Of a stretch of DNA of 64,000 nt, positions 33,577 through 42,600 are shown one piece after another. The notes below the pieces were generated by a model. It ran no database searches. It was not told where the DNA came from and was given only the letters and a program-made list of their open reading frames with translations. Positions within the stretch are counted from its first letter, which is position 1. The number at the start of each line of letters is the position of its first letter. This stretch comes from an uncultured Porphyromonadaceae bacterium (GTDB lineage Bacteria > Bacteroidota > Bacteroidia > Bacteroidales > Muribaculaceae). The DNA lies in the NCBI GenBank assembly GCA_900548975.1, contig URMS01000011.1:1-64000 (forward strand). Direction: 5' to 3'. Made by a program: the position numbers and the translations under genes.

Positions 33577-33930
33577 GCCAATTGCATCCTTTTAACATTG
33601 CAAACCCGATATATTAAGATTCAGCACCCTATCTTTACCGATGAGAGAGGTGTGGTCAAGGTTATATTTATGCGTCCGAATTTATCGTATCACAAGAATG
33701 ACACGATAAACGGCACGATAAATGGCACGATAAATGATACGATAAATGATACGATAAATGATAAAATCTATAATCGCATCGTTTCTACACCGGGTATCAG
33801 TGCGGTAGCTTTGGCCAATGAATTTGGCAAAAGTATTATAACCATAAAAAGAGCTCTGAAAATCTTGGTGAATCTAAACAAGATAGAATACCGAGGTTCT
33901 AAAAAGACCGGAGGTTATTTCAGTCTGTAA
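33577..33930 (+). pseudogene. C-terminal remnant of an AlbA_2-type ATP-binding regulator
   Basis: The frame is open from 33535 but starts without the main domains. IFTDERGVVKVIFMRPN resembles the strand that closes the HATPase_c_4 domain of AlbA_2 proteins. A repeated DTIN(G/D)TIN linker and a winged-helix end follow (ISAVALANEFGKSIITIKRA). The ATG at 33670 could still yield an 86-residue DNA-binding protein, so it may be a decayed gene or a small surviving regulator. Confidence 0.55.
33703..33762 (+). repeat. Five tandem copies of a 12-base unit
   Basis: ACGATAAA(C/T)GGC or ACGATAAATGAT is repeated five times inside the remnant coding frame, giving NDTI-NGTI-type amino acid repeats. Twelve bases keep the frame, so copy number could vary without frameshift. 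Confidence 0.85.
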
Positions 33931-33948
33931 TAATCTACGGATTTTCTA

Positions 33949-36900
33949 TCAGAAGTCGTTGAGGAGGGGATCGTCGTCGCCTTCCGAGCCGGGCAATACC
34001 GGTTCGGGAGCTGCGGGTTTAGGGGTCGGTTTGGGGGCCGGCTTCGCGGCGGGTTTGGCTGCCGGTTTGGGAGCCGATGCAGGCTCTGTCGCAGGTGCTT
34101 CTGCCGGTGAGTCAGCGGGTTCTGTCGGGTTTTCCTCGGCTTCGAGGGCCTCTTTTATGGCCTCGGTATTGGCTTCGGCCTCTGGTAGAGTCTCCACATC
34201 TTCGGGCAGCAGCAGATCGGCCTGAGTGTCGATGTAGTTCTGCTCCTCGCGGTAGCGGAAGTATTCCTCGAAACTGCGACCCTGCTCGAGCAGCACACGG
34301 AAGTCGTCGTCGCTGATGGCAATGGGGCGCACGCCCGGCGGCAGACGGAAATCGGCCGACGAGGCCATGACCTTGCGGTAGTGGTTGAGCTCGTCCATGT
34401 TGTCGAATCCGCGCACTATTATCATGCCCAGACGTCCAAAATTCATGGTTTCAAGGTCGAAATCCTTCACTACAAAGGAGCGGAAGTTGTGGCGCGCTAT
34501 CTCGAAGAGGAGCTGCGGCGCCGATACTTCGTCGGTGGCGAAAGTGAATATGAGCAGCTGCTTCTGCGCCGGGTCGAGGGTGAATGTAGCCAGCGAGTCG
34601 GATGCGGTGAGAGTGCTGTCGTTACTAAGCCGAAGATCCCACAGCATGGTGCGCATGTTCGAGCCGCCCTGCTGCAGCTTACGGCCCTGAGCCATACCCT
34701 TGAGCCATGCCGAGGCTATGGGGGTTAGGTCGGTGTCGGGATAGCGTTCGAGCATATCGCGGAGCACGGCATTGAATTTCTCGGGTTCGCGGTCGGTGAC
34801 ATAGGCAATAGCGTCGAGGAACATGAATTTCGGCATGAGCTTGCTCATTGGAAAGTCGGAGTTCATCTTGCCATATGCTTCGTGCACCTCGGTATTGCGG
34901 TCGGCAAGATAGGCCTCGTATGCTTTCTCGTACATGGCGAGCTGCACGCTGTCCATGCGCCGCAGATTGTCGATGTAGTCGGGGTCGCGAAGTGCGATTC
35001 CGTACTTCGATTCGGGAAATTCTTCGAGCACAAGACGCCTGTATTTCTCGGCCATAGCACTGTCGCCCAGACGCATATACATCAGGTAGAGATTATAGTA
35101 TGTATCGAGGCGGTAGATATTGTCGGGATAGCCCGTGAGGAGTCGGTCGAACTCCGAGGCCGCTGCCGGATAGTCCTCGAGCTTGTCCTTGAGTATCAGG
35201 CCCATGTTGTAGAGGCCTTCCTGTATCACCTCCGAAGCCGTCACTTTTTCGGCATCGGTCTTGGGTATCTGCGCCAGATAGTACTCGGGATAATGCGGGT
35301 CGTTTGCCTTGGCCGCATCCGCGGACGCCGAATCGGCCGGAGCGGCGCTGTCCTCGCCGGCAATGGCGTCATCGGTCTGTCCGCCCTCCTCTGCTCCTTC
35401 CGAAGCGCTGTCGAAATCGTCGGTGTTGAATGTGGTCTTGTTTCGGCGGCGCCAGTCATCCTCGAGTTTACGTGAACCCCAGCGCTTCTGGAAGTCGGTG
35501 CGGCCGGCATTCTTTACCGATGTGTTGTAGAAATACCACGAATTGTCGGTGTTGAGATTGAACTGCTGCGTTGTATTGTCCTGCAAATTGTTAGGCTGTC
35601 CCTGCTGATTTGCAAGATACTCCTCGCGCCGCGCCTGCTCGGCCTCTTCCTTCTCTTTTTTCTTCAGCTCTTCGATGATTTTCTCTACCACGGCGAGTTG
35701 CTGTTCGGGCGTCATGGCGGCCAGACGCAGCAGCGAGTCCTGCAACTTCACATTCTGAGAATAGACTGCGAGCTCGTCGAGCACATCGCTGCGGCGCTTG
35801 AGCGAGTCGTAGCCCGGATAAGTCTTCGGAAGGACGGGCACGGCCTCGGAGTAGCAAGGCTGTGCCAGATCGTAGTCGCGACGCTCGAAGTATAGGCCAC
35901 CGAGTCGCAGCTGATTGATAGCCTTGTCGATGCCGTTTCGGGTCGATTTCTCATTGGCCAGCACATAGTTCTCTATTGCATGCGCCGTGTCGCCACGCGA
36001 CAGATAGAGGTTGCCTATGGCATAGTATATCTGGTCGAGGTACTCTTTGTTACGGTCGTAGCGGGTCATGCGCCTGAGGGCACTGACCTCACGACTTATG
36101 TCGGCGCCGTCGAAGACCTCGCTCTGCTTGATGCGCGCGTTGAACTTCGTGCGGTACGATGCCGACGATGATCCTTCTGCCGCCCCATAGGCCTTATAGG
36201 CCCTCGCACGGTCGCCCAGACGCTCGTAGAGCTGCCCGAGCAGGAAGTTCAGTCGTGTTTTCTGCGCGCCCTTCGCGCTTTTCACGGCCTGCTCCAGATA
36301 GGGGACAGCCTTCTCGTAGTCGTTGGCGTGAATATAGTAGTCGGCATATGCGCGGGCATAGAGCGCGCGCAGCTTGCTGGAAGTCAGCTGTTCGTCCTTG
36401 ATGCGCGTCAGTATCATCTCGGCCTCGAACTGCCACCCTAAGGCTATGTAGCACATAGCCTGCATCAGCCTGGCCTCCGTCACGGTGGCCGGGAGCCATC
36501 CGAAGTGCTTGCTGATGTAGAAATAGGTCGATGCCGCGCCGAGGAAGTCGCCGTTGTAGTACTGGCTTCCGGCCATCAGCATCCACGAATTGTGCAGAAA
36601 GGGGTTGTACTCGTCGCGCTTCATCCACTCCTTGTACTTGGGGTCGCGGCTCTTGCCGGCCTTTTTTGCCGGTTTTTTCTTGATGGAGCGCACCTGTATG
36701 GCCTTCTGCGCCTTTTCGATGGAGCGCGTGAAGTCGCCGGCAGGCTGAGGCGCCGTCTCGTCGGCCTTTGCCTCAACCGGATGTACGAATACCAGCCGCG
36801 AGTAATCGTCTTCGTACTTCGACTCCATGTCGGCGAGCGTCTCGCTGAAGTGAGTGGCGCCGTTGTAGTGTATGTTGTAGCGGGTAATGAACTCCTGGTA

Positions 36901-37008
36901 TCTGCGCGAGGCTGCCGTATTCTTGCGGGGCGAACACGATGCAAGCGCAGCCACGGCAAGCACCGCAGCAAGCGCACGCAGCAGTATGTGGGCCGCCCGC
37001 ATCCTCAT
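33949..37008 (-). CDS. porW: PorW/SprE-type type IX secretion lipoprotein with TPR repeats
   Basis: The protein has 1019 residues from ATG 37008, which overlaps the stop of the upstream gene as ATGA; the open frame runs further upstream but is only a shadow there. The start MRMRAAHILLRALAAVLAVA-ALASC is a lipoprotein signal. NTAASRRYQEFITRYNIHYN is the typical PorW/SprE opening. TPR-like helices run through residues 100-900 (YEKAVPYLEQAVKSAKGAQK, YYAIGNLYLSRGDTAHAIEN). The C-terminus is a long Pro/Ala/Lys-rich tail. PorW supports assembly and function of the type IX secretion system in the periplasm. Confidence 0.85.
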   Translation of the reverse strand: MRMRAAHILLRALAAVLAVAALASCSPRKNTAASRRYQEFITRYNIHYNGATHFSETLADMESKYEDDYSRLVFVHPVEAKADETAPQPAGDFTRSIEKAQKAIQVRSIKKKPAKKAGKSRDPKYKEWMKRDEYNPFLHNSWMLMAGSQYYNGDFLGAASTYFYISKHFGWLPATVTEARLMQAMCYIALGWQFEAEMILTRIKDEQLTSSKLRALYARAYADYYIHANDYEKAVPYLEQAVKSAKGAQKTRLNFLLGQLYERLGDRARAYKAYGAAEGSSSASYRTKFNARIKQSEVFDGADISREVSALRRMTRYDRNKEYLDQIYYAIGNLYLSRGDTAHAIENYVLANEKSTRNGIDKAINQLRLGGLYFERRDYDLAQPCYSEAVPVLPKTYPGYDSLKRRSDVLDELAVYSQNVKLQDSLLRLAAMTPEQQLAVVEKIIEELKKKEKEEAEQARREEYLANQQGQPNNLQDNTTQQFNLNTDNSWYFYNTSVKNAGRTDFQKRWGSRKLEDDWRRRNKTTFNTDDFDSASEGAEEGGQTDDAIAGEDSAAPADSASADAAKANDPHYPEYYLAQIPKTDAEKVTASEVIQEGLYNMGLILKDKLEDYPAAASEFDRLLTGYPDNIYRLDTYYNLYLMYMRLGDSAMAEKYRRLVLEEFPESKYGIALRDPDYIDNLRRMDSVQLAMYEKAYEAYLADRNTEVHEAYGKMNSDFPMSKLMPKFMFLDAIAYVTDREPEKFNAVLRDMLERYPDTDLTPIASAWLKGMAQGRKLQQGGSNMRTMLWDLRLSNDSTLTASDSLATFTLDPAQKQLLIFTFATDEVSAPQLLFEIARHNFRSFVVKDFDLETMNFGRLGMIIVRGFDNMDELNHYRKVMASSADFRLPPGVRPIAISDDDFRVLLEQGRSFEEYFRYREEQNYIDTQADLLLPEDVETLPEAEANTEAIKEALEAEENPTEPADSPAEAPATEPASAPKPAAKPAAKPAPKPTPKPAAPEPVLPGSEGDDDPLLNDF

Positions 37009-39020
37009 GCCGGATTCTCCTTCGACGAGGGCGGATACGCTATCCGGGAGTGATAGATAGTCATAAGACGCTTTATGAAAGCTTCCTTGATCATGGCCAC
37101 ATCGCGGAACGACAGTGTCGACTCGTTGTGCAGCCCGTCGGCTATCTGACTGTCGACTATCTTGTTTACGAGCCCTGTGATGGCCTCGCGGGTATGCTCC
37201 TTGAGCGAGCGGCTGGCGGCCTCGACCGAGTCGGCCATCATAAGCACCGAAGTCTCGCGCGACTGCGGGTTGGGACCGGGATATTCGAAGGGTGTCTTGT
37301 CCACTTCCTCGCCCGGATGATTGTTGCAGTAGGTTATATAGAAATACTTGGCCATGCCCGCGCCGTGATGCTCGCGGATAAACGACTGTATCACAGCGGG
37401 CAGCCCGGCCTTGTCGGCGAGCTTGAGGCCGTCGGCCACATGGTTCACCACAATCGAGGCGCTGCGCTCTGGCGGCAGGGCGTCGTGGGGGTTGACACCG
37501 TGCTGATTCTCGGTGAAAAATGCCGGATTGGCCAGTTTGCCGATGTCGTGATAGAGGGCGCCGGCACGCACAAGCTGCACGTTGGCCCCTATGCGCTGTG
37601 CGGCATCGGAGGCAAGGTTGCTCACGGCGATGGAATGGTTGAAGGTGCCCGGACACTCATTGGACAGGCGCAGCAGCAGCGGATTGTTGATGTCGGCAAG
37701 TTCCACAAGCGTAACCACTGAAATGAAGCCGAACACACGCTCGGCGGCGAACATCAGCACGTAGGCCATCGATGTAAGGGCGGCATTGACGGCCAGGAAA
37801 CATACCATGCGCCAGGTGAAGGCCTCGAGCGAGCCGTTCATCAGCAGTTCGAGCGCCACATAGGCCACGATATAGGCAACTGCCACCACGCCCGAGGTGC
37901 GGAGAAGCTGCGAGCGGCGGCTGAGCTCGCGCAGGCTGTAGACAGCCACTGTCGAGGCACAGAACTGCAGGAATATGAATTCGAGGGCGAAAGCCGTGAC
38001 ACCGGCGCAGATAAGAGTGAGCACCGAGGTCACGAATATGGCCGTGCGGCCGTCGAAGAACACGAGCACCAGTATCGGCACTATCATCATCGGGGTTATG
38101 TAGATACCCTGGGCTATGAAGTAGTTCAGGCCGATGGACAGCAGGAAAAATACCGTCACCAGTATGAACATGAAGAGCACCGCCCGCAGATTGTCGAATA
38201 TTTCGGGACAGAAGAAGTAGAAATACACCTGCAGCAGCCCAAGCAGCAACGCCACATAGAGGAACTGCCCGAGCAGCATAAGATATTTGCTCTGATTCTC
38301 CTTGCTGCTGAGCTGCGACACCATTGTCTCGTAGGTGCGCAGATTGGTAAAGTCCTGGCTGGTAATGACGGCGCCCTTGTCGATTATCGTCTGGCCCTGC
38401 AGGATTATGCCCTTGTCGGCCGTGAGGGTGAGATAGTCGTACTCATAGTGGCGGCGGCACTCTTCCTCGTTGCGGGTATAGTTGGGGCGCAGAAGATTCT
38501 GCAAATTGGCTCGGCCGAAATAGCCGTGAAGCTCGGGGTCGGTGATCACCGAGTCGAGGTATATGTACACGTCGCGCGGCGAGCTGAAAGCCGCGGTGCT
38601 CATTTCCGAGAGTATGTTCTTGTCGAGCACGCGTACATGGGGCAGACGGCCGGCGTCGATCTCGTCCTTGGTGCTCATGTCCACCACACCCGAGGCATAG
38701 ACCTTGCGGAGCTCGGCGCCGAGACGGTGCTTGTAGGGCGAGTCGGGCAGACGGCTCACGATTGTGTCGATCATCAGCTGGTTGAGCTCGTAGATAGGCA
38801 CGAAACGCTTGTCGAGAGTGTCGCGGGCGGCCTCGATGGTCGCCGAATCGGGATGCACGGGAATGTCGAAGGGAGCGATGAGCTTGGCGTAGTTCCACGG
38901 GCGCCCCTCCTCGTAGTTGAAGCGGTTGGCCTCGGGGTGCGGATAGAAGTATACTATCACTATGGTCGCTGCCAGTGCTATCAGTATATGCCGGAATGTG
39001 ATTCTGCTGGTAGTTTTCAT
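37005..39020 (-). CDS. 7TM receptor with intracellular HD phosphohydrolase (PgpH-like)
   Basis: The 671-residue protein starts at ATG 39020 (MKTTSRITFRHILIALAATI), eight bases from the rsh stop. An N-terminal membrane helix and an extracytoplasmic 7TMR-HDED domain (about 30-260) are followed by a block of membrane helices (FLYVALLLGLLQVYFYFFC through AVNAALTSMAYVLMFAAERV) and a cytoplasmic HD domain: HSIAVSNLASDAAQRIG, ALYHDIGKLANPAFFTENQ, REHHGAGMAKYF. PgpH of Firmicutes hydrolyses c-di-AMP; the same substrate is likely but unproven here. It lies between rsh and porW with a four-base overlap to the latter. Confidence 0.88.
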   Translation of the reverse strand: MKTTSRITFRHILIALAATIVIVYFYPHPEANRFNYEEGRPWNYAKLIAPFDIPVHPDSATIEAARDTLDKRFVPIYELNQLMIDTIVSRLPDSPYKHRLGAELRKVYASGVVDMSTKDEIDAGRLPHVRVLDKNILSEMSTAAFSSPRDVYIYLDSVITDPELHGYFGRANLQNLLRPNYTRNEEECRRHYEYDYLTLTADKGIILQGQTIIDKGAVITSQDFTNLRTYETMVSQLSSKENQSKYLMLLGQFLYVALLLGLLQVYFYFFCPEIFDNLRAVLFMFILVTVFFLLSIGLNYFIAQGIYITPMMIVPILVLVFFDGRTAIFVTSVLTLICAGVTAFALEFIFLQFCASTVAVYSLRELSRRSQLLRTSGVVAVAYIVAYVALELLMNGSLEAFTWRMVCFLAVNAALTSMAYVLMFAAERVFGFISVVTLVELADINNPLLLRLSNECPGTFNHSIAVSNLASDAAQRIGANVQLVRAGALYHDIGKLANPAFFTENQHGVNPHDALPPERSASIVVNHVADGLKLADKAGLPAVIQSFIREHHGAGMAKYFYITYCNNHPGEEVDKTPFEYPGPNPQSRETSVLMMADSVEAASRSLKEHTREAITGLVNKIVDSQIADGLHNESTLSFRDVAMIKEAFIKRLMTIYHSRIAYPPSSKENPA

Positions 39021-39027
39021 TGTCGTG

Positions 39028-41274
39028 TCAATGTATTCTTGTGGCGGAGCGCACGCCGTCGACGCCCTTGGCGCTCGCACACAGGCGCTCCACTACCTCG
39101 ACGTCGCGCACACGCACCCACAGGTCGCAGGCGAAGACCTCGCCGCTGGCCTCGATGTTGAGTTTGCGCAGATCTATGCCGAGTGTCTGCGATATGAGAA
39201 AAGTCAGTTCCTGAAGTATGCCGTGGCGGTCGATGCCCTCGATGTGCACATGCGCCGAGAAGCGGTTGTCGACCTTGTCCCACTCGGTGGCCACTATGCG
39301 CGAGCCGAACCCGGCCTTGAGCACCTGCGCCCGCGGGCAGTCGAGCGAATGAATTTCAACAAGTCCGTCATCGTCGACATAGCCCATCACATCGTCTCCC
39401 GGAATTGGATTGCAACACGGTGCCATCTTGAAGTTGGCATTGCCGTCGACAGTCGACAGACGGTATACCTGCTTGGTGTTGACAGTATTGACGGGCTGCA
39501 CAGGCACCGGGAGCGACGACTCGCTCTTCTTGCCGAAGCTCAGCAGCTTCGAGAAAAGCCCTGAACCCTGTTTGGGCTGTGCGGCGGCCTTGCGGAGAGG
39601 TTTCACCAAAAATTCGCCAAGCATTATCTCCTGAGCGGCGATCTGACGGCACAATTCGTCGCGGTTACCCACATGGAACATGCCCTGCATCTTTGTAATC
39701 ACCATATTGGTGTCGGGGATATCGTGCTCGGCAAGCCATGTGGTGAGTATTTCGTTACCCTGGCTTATGAGAGGCTGGGCCGACCGGCGCAGGGCCTGGC
39801 GCAGGCGCGTGCGACCCTTGGCCGTGACCATGTAACTCTCCCACTCGGGCTGAGGCACCTGTGTTTTCGACGTAAGCACCTCGGCCTGGTCGCCGCTGTG
39901 AAGCTCGTGCTGCAGGGGCACGAGCTTATGGTTCACCTTCGCGGCGATGCAGTGCATGCCTATCTCGGAGTGGAGGGCAAAGGCAAGGTCGAGCACGGTG
40001 GCGCCGGCCGGGAGGGTCATGGGTTCTCCCGCGGGAGTGAACACCACTATTTCAGAGGAGAAAAGATTGAGTTTCAGAGTACTCAGGAAATCGATAGCGC
40101 TCGGTTCGGGATTATCAAGGATATCCTTGATGGTCTTGAGCCATGCGTTGAGTTCCGATTCCTCATCGCCCTCGCCGATCTTGTATTTCCAGTGGGCGGC
40201 AAAGCCTTTTTCGGCAATTTCGTCCATGCGGCGGCTGCGTATCTGCACCTCTATCCAGTTTCCGTCGGGACCCATCACTGTCAGGTGAAGTGCCTGGTAG
40301 CCGTTGGCTTTGGGAGTCACCACCCAGTCGCGTGTGCGGTTGGGATGCAGCTGATAGAGGTCGGTGATTGCCGAATATATGCTCCAGCACATGTTCTTCT
40401 CCTTGCTCTGGTCGTCGCACTCGAAGACTATGCGCATGGCGTAGAGATCGTATACCTCTTCAAACGGCAAATGCTTATTTTCCATCTTGTTATAGATGGA
40501 GTATACCGATTTGAGACGCGCCTTGGCCTCGTACTTTATGCCGAGTTCGTCGAGCTTGGCCTTGATAGGCAGCGAGAAATCGGTGTATACCGCCGTACGG
40601 TGGGGGCGTGTGGCCTCGATTTTTTTCTGTATGTCGGCGTAGATGTCGGGGTGCTCGTGCTTGAAACTGAGATCCTCGAGCTCGGTCTTGATGGCGAAGA
40701 GACCCAGGCGGTGCGCCAGCGGTGCGTAGATATATAGCGTCTCGCCCGCTATCTTATAGCGCTTGTTGGGAGCCATCGAACCGAGGGTGCGCATATTGTG
40801 GAGGCGGTCGGCCATCTTGATGAGCACCACACGGATATCCTCGCTCATGGTGAGCAGGAGCTTGCGGAAATTCTCGGCCTGCACCGATGCGCGGTCGCCG
40901 AAAATACCGCCCGATATCTTGGTAAGACCTTCGACAAGCTGCGCTATCTTAGGCCCGAAATTCTGCTCTATGTCCTCTACGGTGTACTCAGTATCCTCAA
41001 CAACGTCGTGAAGAAGGGCCGCGCATATCGATGTGGACCCCAGGCCTATTTCCTGGAGCACTATCTTTGCCACCGCTATGGGGTGAAGGATATAAGGCTC
41101 GCCGCTGCGCCGACGCACACCCGTGTGAGCCTCCTTGGCAAAACGGTAGGCACGCTCTATTATCTCCACTTTCTTGCGGTGATTGCTGCGGAGATAACAG
41201 TCCATAAGGTCGCGGTAGGCCGCCTCGATCATGCGGTCGTCCTCTTCGGGGCTATATGTAGCTTTAGCGTCCAT
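39028..41274 (-). CDS. RelA/SpoT homologue, bifunctional (p)ppGpp synthetase/hydrolase
   Basis: The 748-residue protein starts at ATG 41274 (MDAKATYSPEED); the longer frame begins upstream of the promoter. An HD hydrolase domain (HPIAVAKIVLQEIG, LLHDVVEDTEYTVED; about 45-190) is intact, so hydrolysis is expected. The synthetase domain (YDLYAMRIVFECDD, PKANGYQALHLTVMGPDGNW; about 225-350) follows, then a TGS domain (VVFTPAGEPMTLPAGATVLD) and a C-terminal ACT domain. The promoter element TATCTTTG is at 41298-41305 on the minus strand. It heads an operon with the PgpH-like protein and porW. Confidence 0.95.
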   Translation of the reverse strand: MDAKATYSPEEDDRMIEAAYRDLMDCYLRSNHRKKVEIIERAYRFAKEAHTGVRRRSGEPYILHPIAVAKIVLQEIGLGSTSICAALLHDVVEDTEYTVEDIEQNFGPKIAQLVEGLTKISGGIFGDRASVQAENFRKLLLTMSEDIRVVLIKMADRLHNMRTLGSMAPNKRYKIAGETLYIYAPLAHRLGLFAIKTELEDLSFKHEHPDIYADIQKKIEATRPHRTAVYTDFSLPIKAKLDELGIKYEAKARLKSVYSIYNKMENKHLPFEEVYDLYAMRIVFECDDQSKEKNMCWSIYSAITDLYQLHPNRTRDWVVTPKANGYQALHLTVMGPDGNWIEVQIRSRRMDEIAEKGFAAHWKYKIGEGDEESELNAWLKTIKDILDNPEPSAIDFLSTLKLNLFSSEIVVFTPAGEPMTLPAGATVLDLAFALHSEIGMHCIAAKVNHKLVPLQHELHSGDQAEVLTSKTQVPQPEWESYMVTAKGRTRLRQALRRSAQPLISQGNEILTTWLAEHDIPDTNMVITKMQGMFHVGNRDELCRQIAAQEIMLGEFLVKPLRKAAAQPKQGSGLFSKLLSFGKKSESSLPVPVQPVNTVNTKQVYRLSTVDGNANFKMAPCCNPIPGDDVMGYVDDDGLVEIHSLDCPRAQVLKAGFGSRIVATEWDKVDNRFSAHVHIEGIDRHGILQELTFLISQTLGIDLRKLNIEASGEVFACDLWVRVRDVEVVERLCASAKGVDGVRSATRIH

Positions 41275-41297
41275 ATTACTTACAAGCCAATTAAATA

Positions 41298-41305
41298 CAA
41301 AGATA
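41298..41305 (-). promoter_or_regulatory. -7 element of the rsh-pgpH-porW operon
   Basis: TATCTTTG on the minus strand, 23 bases before the rsh ATG, matches TAnnTTTG exactly. Confidence 0.6.
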
Positions 41306-41340
41306 GCAAAAAAGCCACACTTCCCCAACTTTTTAACATT

Positions 41341-41405
41341 AGCTAAGACCTATAAGACCAATAAGTCTAATAAGACTAATTAGTCCCATAAGACCCATAA
41401 GTCCC
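41341..41405. repeat. Low-complexity ATAAGAC spacer
   Basis: The spacer is built from near copies of TAAGACCAATAAGTC/TAATAAGAC. A similar spacer lies at 44335-44410. Both sit between same-strand genes. Confidence 0.7.
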
Positions 41406-41406
41406 A

Positions 41407-41955
41407 TTACTCCGGCAGCCATGCCTCGTCGGTCTCCGCAAAGAGCAGCTCCGGGGGCACCACGGCGGCGATGTCGGGGCGCGGCGCTCCCAGCGACACG
41501 CCTATGCCGGCGGCGGCGAGCTGAAGGGCGAGCTCGGGCTTGCCGCGGAAGCCATGCACTATCCACAGACTGTGCGGCGAAAATGCGCGGTGAAGCTCCA
41601 TAAGACGCCCGTAGCGCCTCACGCAGTGCACGACCAGGGGTTTGTTCATTTTCGTGGCTATCGCGGCCTGACGCGCGAATACGGCCTCCTGTACTTCGGG
41701 GCTACCTCCGCGCAGGGCATCGAGGCCCGCCTCGCCTATAGCCACCACACGAGGGTCGGCAGCCAAGGCTTCCAGACGTTCATAGAGGACCTCGGGAATA
41801 TCGCCGGCCGTGCTCCACGGATGTATGCCCACCGAGTACCATGCCGAGCCGTATTCGCCCTCGAGGACGTCGCCGGGCTCGACGGAGCACACCATGCCGG
41901 GGCCTGTGCGGCCATGGGTGTGGATGTCGGCAAAGCTGTGGATATCGGGAGTCAT
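41407..41955 (-). CDS. TatD-family metal-dependent hydrolase-like protein
   Basis: The 182-residue protein starts at ATG 41955, overlapping the yidD stop as ATGA. ADIHTHGRTGPG, YSVGIHPWST, VAIGEAGLDALRG and PLVVHCVRRYGRLMELH mark a TatD-like metal-binding barrel. IVHGFRGKPELALQLAAAGI supplies a later ligand. It is shorter than standard TatD (about 260), so part of the barrel may be trimmed, as in other Bacteroidales members at this locus. Deoxyribonuclease activity is assumed only from the family. Confidence 0.8.
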   Translation of the reverse strand: MTPDIHSFADIHTHGRTGPGMVCSVEPGDVLEGEYGSAWYSVGIHPWSTAGDIPEVLYERLEALAADPRVVAIGEAGLDALRGGSPEVQEAVFARQAAIATKMNKPLVVHCVRRYGRLMELHRAFSPHSLWIVHGFRGKPELALQLAAAGIGVSLGAPRPDIAAVVPPELLFAETDEAWLPE

Positions 41956-42182
41956 GGTACCGGGTCGTAGCCGCTGCCGCCCCACGGATGGCAGCGTGCA
42001 ATGCGCTTAATGGCCAGCCAGGAGCCGCGCAAAGGGCCGTGCTTGCGCAGGGCCTCGAGTGCATACTGGCTGCATGTGGGCGTGAAGCGGCATGCCGGAG
42101 GTGTCATGGGCGATATACACGCCCGGTAGAACAGTATCGGCAGGCACATAAGCCACACAAGGGCCTTATTGAGATATTTCAT
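41952..42182 (-). CDS. yidD: Membrane protein insertion efficiency factor YidD
   Basis: The 76-residue protein starts at ATG 42182 (MKYLNKALVWLMCLPILFYR). The family core is present: SPMTPPACRFTPTCSQYALE and HPWGGSGYDPVP. It has an amphipathic N-terminus and supports YidC-dependent membrane insertion. The start overlaps the rnpA 3' end by 17 bases. Confidence 0.92.
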   Translation of the reverse strand: MKYLNKALVWLMCLPILFYRACISPMTPPACRFTPTCSQYALEALRKHGPLRGSWLAIKRIARCHPWGGSGYDPVP

Positions 42183-42597
42183 TGTCGGGAGAGGGGGAGG
42201 CGGGGTTTTCGGCGGCATAGTGTGCCGCAAGCGCGCCGAGGATGCGTGTCATGGCCCGCTCGACCGAGCGGTAGCTCTTGAGCCGGTCGGCCACATACAC
42301 AAAGGCCACATCGAGGCGCACGCCCTCGGGCAGCGGATAGTTGCAGCGGTTGAGACGGTAGGCCTCGCGCACGCGACGGCGCATGGCCACACGGTCGACG
42401 GCATGGCGCAGACGTTTCTTGGGCACGGATATGAAGAATGCGATCGCCGCGTCGGACGACCGCATATTGTCGGTGCGCGCCAGCGCGCGCAGTGGATAGG
42501 CCAGAGTGCTGAACTCCGCTCCGCCCGCTCCGAAAAGTTGTTCTATGGCGCGGACCGAGCAAAGTTTGTCTTTTTTGCCGAGGCCGTATTTTTTCAC
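42166..42597 (-). CDS. rnpA: Ribonuclease P protein component
   Basis: The 143-residue basic protein binds the RNase P RNA for tRNA 5' maturation. The conserved RNR-type helix is VDRVAMRRRVREAYRLNR (about residues 67-84), preceded by AIAFFISVPKKRLRHA. The C-terminus has a short acidic extension that overlaps yidD. Its start is three bases from the hemD stop. Confidence 0.93.
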   Translation of the reverse strand: MKKYGLGKKDKLCSVRAIEQLFGAGGAEFSTLAYPLRALARTDNMRSSDAAIAFFISVPKKRLRHAVDRVAMRRRVREAYRLNRCNYPLPEGVRLDVAFVYVADRLKSYRSVERAMTRILGALAAHYAAENPASPSPDNEISQ

Positions 42598-42600
42598 GTT

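Noticed and set aside
33703..33762. CRISPR-like array
   Set aside because: The 12-base units are directly adjacent without spacers and lie in a coding frame; no cas genes are in the window.
37009..37656. N-terminal extension of the PorW frame by about 216 codons
   Set aside because: The extension overlaps the HD-domain gene in another frame and is Arg-rich shadow sequence; the ATG at 37008 gives a lipoprotein signal and an ATGA overlap.
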